Positions 7,375 through 10,295 of a DNA stretch of 10,295 bases are shown one piece after another (the stretch's first letter is position 1; every line of letters starts with the position of its first letter). A program made the translations under genes and the position numbers. This DNA comes from Thermodesulfovibrionales bacterium (GTDB lineage: Bacteria > Nitrospirota > Thermodesulfovibrionia > Thermodesulfovibrionales > SM23-35), in assembly GCA_022013235.1 (NCBI GenBank), contig JAKLQR010000384.1, positions 1 through 10,295 of the forward strand, in the 5' to 3' direction. The notes beneath the pieces are model-generated. The model saw nothing but the letters and a program-made list of their open reading frames with translations, ran no database searches and was not told the DNA's origin.

Positions 7375-7715
7375 CAAGAAGATTGTCCCGCAAGAGCAGG
7401 GGATGATGACAACGCCGGCATACCGATTCGTCCGGCGTGGTTCCTTCGCATTTTTCAATATGCATTTTCCGGGTTCCTATAGTCAATTTTGAGAATAAGT
7501 ATTTAAGCAGTTATCCGGATTATCGTGCAGAAAACGAGCAGTTCGCAGTTGCGCATGGGGCGGATTTATTGTTACATTATAGCATGTGCTAAATTATAAA
7601 TTTATAGATAGCTGGTATATCTTTTGCTTAATAGTGAATGCTTATTCAATGAGAACAGAAATTGAAGAAGAGTTGTCAGCCCTTCAAGTGAAAAACCGAT
7701 TGTTGGCTATGCAGT
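7375..7715 (+). other. 341-bp non-coding spacer
   Basis: This spacer separates the V4R/kinase B unit from the cyclase unit. It holds a terminator-like hairpin near its left end, the 8-bp palindrome ATCCGGAT at 7513-7520 and an A+T-rich stretch at 7565-7620. In that stretch TTGTTA (7569-7574) and TAAATT or TATAAA (7590-7600) could form a weak promoter, but the spacing is not good for either. A 33-codon open frame (7649-7750) runs into the cyclase gene. I see no tRNA, CRISPR or insertion sequence in it. Confidence 0.6.
7412..7455 (+). terminator. Candidate terminator after kinase B
   Basis: ACGCCGG (7412-7418) pairs perfectly with CCGGCGT (7432-7438) across a 13-nt loop. A short T run at 7450-7455 follows only after 11 intervening bases, so the hairpin is convincing but the U tail is poorly placed. 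It lies 38 bp after the stop of kinase B, the right place for the end of that unit. Confidence 0.35.
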
Positions 7716-9089
7716 ATGGGCAAAACCGGAAAGAAAAAAGGTGTGTCTGAAAAGGTGTTAAGGAAAAAGATGGTTCGGGAACCTGTCCATGTACTCGAAA
7801 TCGAAGCCGCCAAAGAGATAGTGGACGAGATGTTTGCGGTCATGGACGGAGTGGAAGGATTAGTGTATGTCTCTGACATGCAGAACTATACGCTTTTGCG
7901 TGTCAATAAACAAGTGAAGAAACTCTATGGCAAGAACATCGTCGGGAAGAAGTGTTATGAAGTTTTTCATGGGGGATCAGATGAGCCCTGTCGTTGTTGT
8001 ACAAACAACCGTCTCCTTATCCATGGAAAACCGGGTATCCCTGTTCTATGGGATTTTTATGACCCTAAAACAGGGCGCTGGTATTATTGCATTGATAAAG
8101 CTATACGCTGGCCAAACAGGTGTTTTGTAAGGCTGGAAATCGCGTTTGATATAACGGATATTAAGGAGAATGAAATTGCGCTCAGAGATTCAGAGGAATT
8201 TTATAATACGATATTCGAAAGTATTCAGGACCCTTTCTGTATTATTCATAGCGACTATCGCTTTGAAAAAACGAATGAATCATATGCACGTATGCGGGAA
8301 AAGACGGTCGATGAGCTGATCGGGAACCGGTGTTTTGAGATTCTTCACAAAAGAACTGATGTGTGCAATGACTGTGTCGTTCGGGAAACATTTCACACGG
8401 GCGCCCCTCAGATGAAAGAAAAATTGACGATGCTCCCGTCGGGGGCGCCAATATGGGTTGAGATCCATACGTATCCAATATTCGACGAAAACGGCAAGGT
8501 GACGAATGTCATAGAATACACCCGAGACATCACTGCGCGAAAACGGACGGAAACTGAGCGAAATATTCTGATTGACAGGTTTCAGTATCTCTCGCGTACC
8601 GACGATCTTACCGGGTTATTGAACAGAAGAGCTCTTATCGAAAAATTGGATGAAGAGACCAGAAGGTCCAAAAGATATGGTTCGAAGCTGGCCCTCATGG
8701 TCTGTGATGTTGATTATTTCAAGGAAATCAACGACTCATACGGGCATGATCACGGAGATAAAGTTTTACAGGCGATCGCTTCCCTGCTGAATAAATCTCT
8801 CAGGAAGACTGATATCATCGGCAGGTACGGGGGTGACGAGTTTTTCATGGTTCTGCCGGAAACTCCTTTAGAAAACGCTCAGGAACTTGCGGAACGTATC
8901 AGGGAAAATGTTGAAAAATTTGGCTTAAAGGTAAATAGCGGAGAAACGATTACAACTTCTGTGAGCATAGGAATTGCTGCATTTAATCCCCAAAGTGAGG
9001 ACAGGAACGCTTTTGTAAAAAGGGGTGATAATGCATTGTATGCGGCAAAAGGCGAAGGGAGAAACAGAGTGTACCTCATACAGGGATAA
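7716..9089 (+). CDS. PAS-PAS-GGDEF diguanylate cyclase
   Basis: A soluble protein that should make c-di-GMP from two GTP. Two PAS domains (about 40-148 and 162-278) carry the local Cys signature: C80/C92/C95 with His85, and C206/C217/C220 with His211. The GGDEF domain begins near 291 with RTDDLTGLLNRR. The active motif GGDEF is intact at 372-376, and the inhibitory I-site RKTD lies at 363-366, exactly five residues ahead, so product feedback inhibition is expected. There is no EAL domain and no membrane helix. The ATG at 7716 is the first in frame but has no SD; the ATG at 7770 (residue 19) has AGGA at 7761-7764, 5 nt ahead, and is the better-supported start, since the skipped residues are only a Lys-rich tail. 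The next gene begins 6 nt after the stop, so the two are probably co-transcribed. Confidence 0.93.
   Translation: MGKTGKKKGVSEKVLRKKMVREPVHVLEIEAAKEIVDEMFAVMDGVEGLVYVSDMQNYTLLRVNKQVKKLYGKNIVGKKCYEVFHGGSDEPCRCCTNNRLLIHGKPGIPVLWDFYDPKTGRWYYCIDKAIRWPNRCFVRLEIAFDITDIKENEIALRDSEEFYNTIFESIQDPFCIIHSDYRFEKTNESYARMREKTVDELIGNRCFEILHKRTDVCNDCVVRETFHTGAPQMKEKLTMLPSGAPIWVEIHTYPIFDENGKVTNVIEYTRDITARKRTETERNILIDRFQYLSRTDDLTGLLNRRALIEKLDEETRRSKRYGSKLALMVCDVDYFKEINDSYGHDHGDKVLQAIASLLNKSLRKTDIIGRYGGDEFFMVLPETPLENAQELAERIRENVEKFGLKVNSGETITTSVSIGIAAFNPQSEDRNAFVKRGDNALYAAKGEGRNRVYLIQG
7758..7764 (+). promoter_or_regulatory. Ribosome binding site favouring a start at 7770
   Basis: TTAAGGA ends 5 nt before the in-frame ATG at 7770. 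No comparable sequence precedes the ATG at 7716. This argues that the cyclase begins with MVREPVHVLEIEAAKE, 18 residues shorter than the longest frame. Confidence 0.45.
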
Positions 9090-9095
9090 ACTGAA

Positions 9096-10295
9096 ATGAA
9101 GAGTAAAGATGAAATTGATAAAGCAATGACAGTGAAATGCTGGGAAATGTTTAATTGTGAGGAAACTGCCTGCCCGGGGTACCGCGCTGAAGGGATGAAG
9201 TGCTGGCTGATATCCGGAACCCATTGCCATGGAGAGATAAGAGGAAAGTTTCTGGAGAAGATGGAAATCTGCCTTGAGTGCGATGTTTTCAGAAAGAATA
9301 TAAATCCTTCTGAGATGGCGGAGACGTTTCAGGAAATAAAAAGACAATTCAATGGCTTGCGGAATATAGCGGAAATGAGCAACAAAGAACTCGAAACCAT
9401 GAGTCTGGAACTGGCAATAAGTCTTTCTGAGGTATTCGAAGCATTAAAGAAGATCTCTGCCGGAGATCCTGACGTGAGGATTCCGGAAAAATCGGAAGTA
9501 GAGCTTATCTCTCTTTTGAAGCATTTCGTAAATCTCGCTGCAGAGAACCTTGGAGAGATTGTCGACCAATGCCATGAATTTGCCTTTTGTCTTGCAACAT
9601 ATTTTGAAGTACTGCACAAGGTCTCAAAGGGAGACCTGGATGTCCGGGTTTCCGATGCATCCCAATTGGAAATCTTTCAATCCCTCAGGAACTTGACAAA
9701 TGAAACCATTGAGGGCATCGCAGGAGAAATAAACGAACGCAAACGGGTTGAAAAATCGCTGAAACTGAATGAAGAGCGTTTCAGGACATTGCTGAAGCTC
9801 GAAAAAATGAAAGTGGGTTCTGAAAAAGAATTCGCGAATTTTGCCCTCGGGGAAGGGGTGAGACTGACCGGCAGCTCTCTGGGATATCTGCTTTTCGTTG
9901 ATGATGAGAAGAACAGTTCAGAACTCTGCTTATGGTCGGGTGAGGCATTGGAGAAATGCAGCGCTCAGGAGATGTCGCATTCTTTTTCTGAGAAAGCAGG
10001 GGTATGGGGAGACAGTATCCGTCTCAGAAAACCGGTTATCTATAACGATCTTCAAACTATGCCCGACAGGAAAGGATATCCGGAAAAACATTTGCCCATA
10101 ACACGGTATATGAGCATCCCGATTTTCGATGAAAGCAGGATCGTGGCTGCAGCAGGCGTCTGCAATAAGGAAGATCCCTATAATGAATTCGACGTAATCC
10201 ACCTTGCGTTAATTATGAACAGTATGTGGAGGATAATAAAGCAAAAGCGGATAGAGTACCAATTAGAGAAGTATCACGAGCACATCGAGAAACTC
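9096..10295 (+). CDS. Cys-rich 'two-CW'-like, tandem HAMP and GAF signalling protein (runs off right edge)
   Basis: Four hundred codons are open to the edge, so the C-terminal output (probably a kinase or cyclase) is not seen. The N-terminus has seven Cys: CW at 15-16, C21, C26, CW at 36-37, C44, and C59/C62 in CLEC. This resembles the Cys-Trp-rich module ('two-CW domain') often placed at the front of kinases and chemoreceptors in sediment bacteria. Metal or Fe-S binding is inferred. Two HAMP-like repeats follow without membrane helices: one around ISAGDPDVRIPEKSEVE (120-136), the other around VSKGDLDVRVSDASQLE (176-192). A linker (about 208-240) leads to a GAF domain of the PAS/GAF sensor type (about 240-385), with SIPIFDESRIVAAAGV as its core strands. 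The gene is 6 nt behind the cyclase, with AGGGA inside the cyclase's last codons as a likely SD. It probably shares that gene's signal or output. Confidence 0.85.
   Translation, partial: MKSKDEIDKAMTVKCWEMFNCEETACPGYRAEGMKCWLISGTHCHGEIRGKFLEKMEICLECDVFRKNINPSEMAETFQEIKRQFNGLRNIAEMSNKELETMSLELAISLSEVFEALKKISAGDPDVRIPEKSEVELISLLKHFVNLAAENLGEIVDQCHEFAFCLATYFEVLHKVSKGDLDVRVSDASQLEIFQSLRNLTNETIEGIAGEINERKRVEKSLKLNEERFRTLLKLEKMKVGSEKEFANFALGEGVRLTGSSLGYLLFVDDEKNSSELCLWSGEALEKCSAQEMSHSFSEKAGVWGDSIRLRKPVIYNDLQTMPDRKGYPEKHLPITRYMSIPIFDESRIVAAAGVCNKEDPYNEFDVIHLALIMNSMWRIIKQKRIEYQLEKYHEHIEKL

Noticed and set aside
1..10295. CRISPR arrays, tRNA or rRNA genes, insertion sequences, toxin-antitoxin or phage genes
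   Set aside because: I found no regularly spaced repeats, cloverleaf sequences, transposases or recombinases in either strand.

Overview
The window is a bacterial chromosomal segment of moderate G+C, dominated by cytoplasmic signal transduction. The mix of multi-PAS hybrid histidine kinases, V4R-domain proteins, a PAS-GGDEF protein and a Cys-Trp-rich ('two-CW'-like) kinase-type protein suggests an anaerobic or sediment bacterium of the Nitrospirota or Desulfobacterota kind. This taxonomic guess rests on gene content only and is weak.

Layout. Positions 1-501 (minus strand) hold the first 167 codons of trpC, indole-3-glycerol phosphate synthase, which runs off the left edge. The divergent spacer 502-780 carries a palindromic REP-like element and a good promoter candidate facing right. 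Hybrid kinase A (781-3279) has two membrane helices, three PAS domains, a kinase core and a receiver. After a 233-bp spacer comes a compact three-gene unit: a V4R protein (3513-4025), a second V4R protein (4025-4617) broken by a frameshift in an A7 tract, and soluble hybrid kinase B (4627-7374) with four PAS domains, kinase core and receiver. A 341-bp non-coding spacer follows. Then comes a second unit: a PAS-PAS-GGDEF diguanylate cyclase (7716-9089) and, 6 bp later, a Cys-rich/HAMP/HAMP/GAF protein (from 9096) that runs off the right edge.

How it fits together. Kinases A and B are close paralogues that share the last-but-core PAS, the kinase core and the receiver; B carries one more PAS inserted just before its kinase core. 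All nine PAS domains in the three proteins carry the same G-x2-C-x(8-11)-C-x(2-4)-C signature, so they probably form one redox- or metal-responsive sensor class. The two V4R proteins keep a Cys/Glu/Cys/Cys set like the zinc site of phenol-sensing NtrC-family activators. They sit directly ahead of kinase B, the second one in the same reading frame as the kinase with only a TAG between them. The inferred picture is a sensory cluster with phosphorelay and c-di-GMP outputs. No DNA-binding response regulator or histidine phosphotransfer protein lies inside the window.
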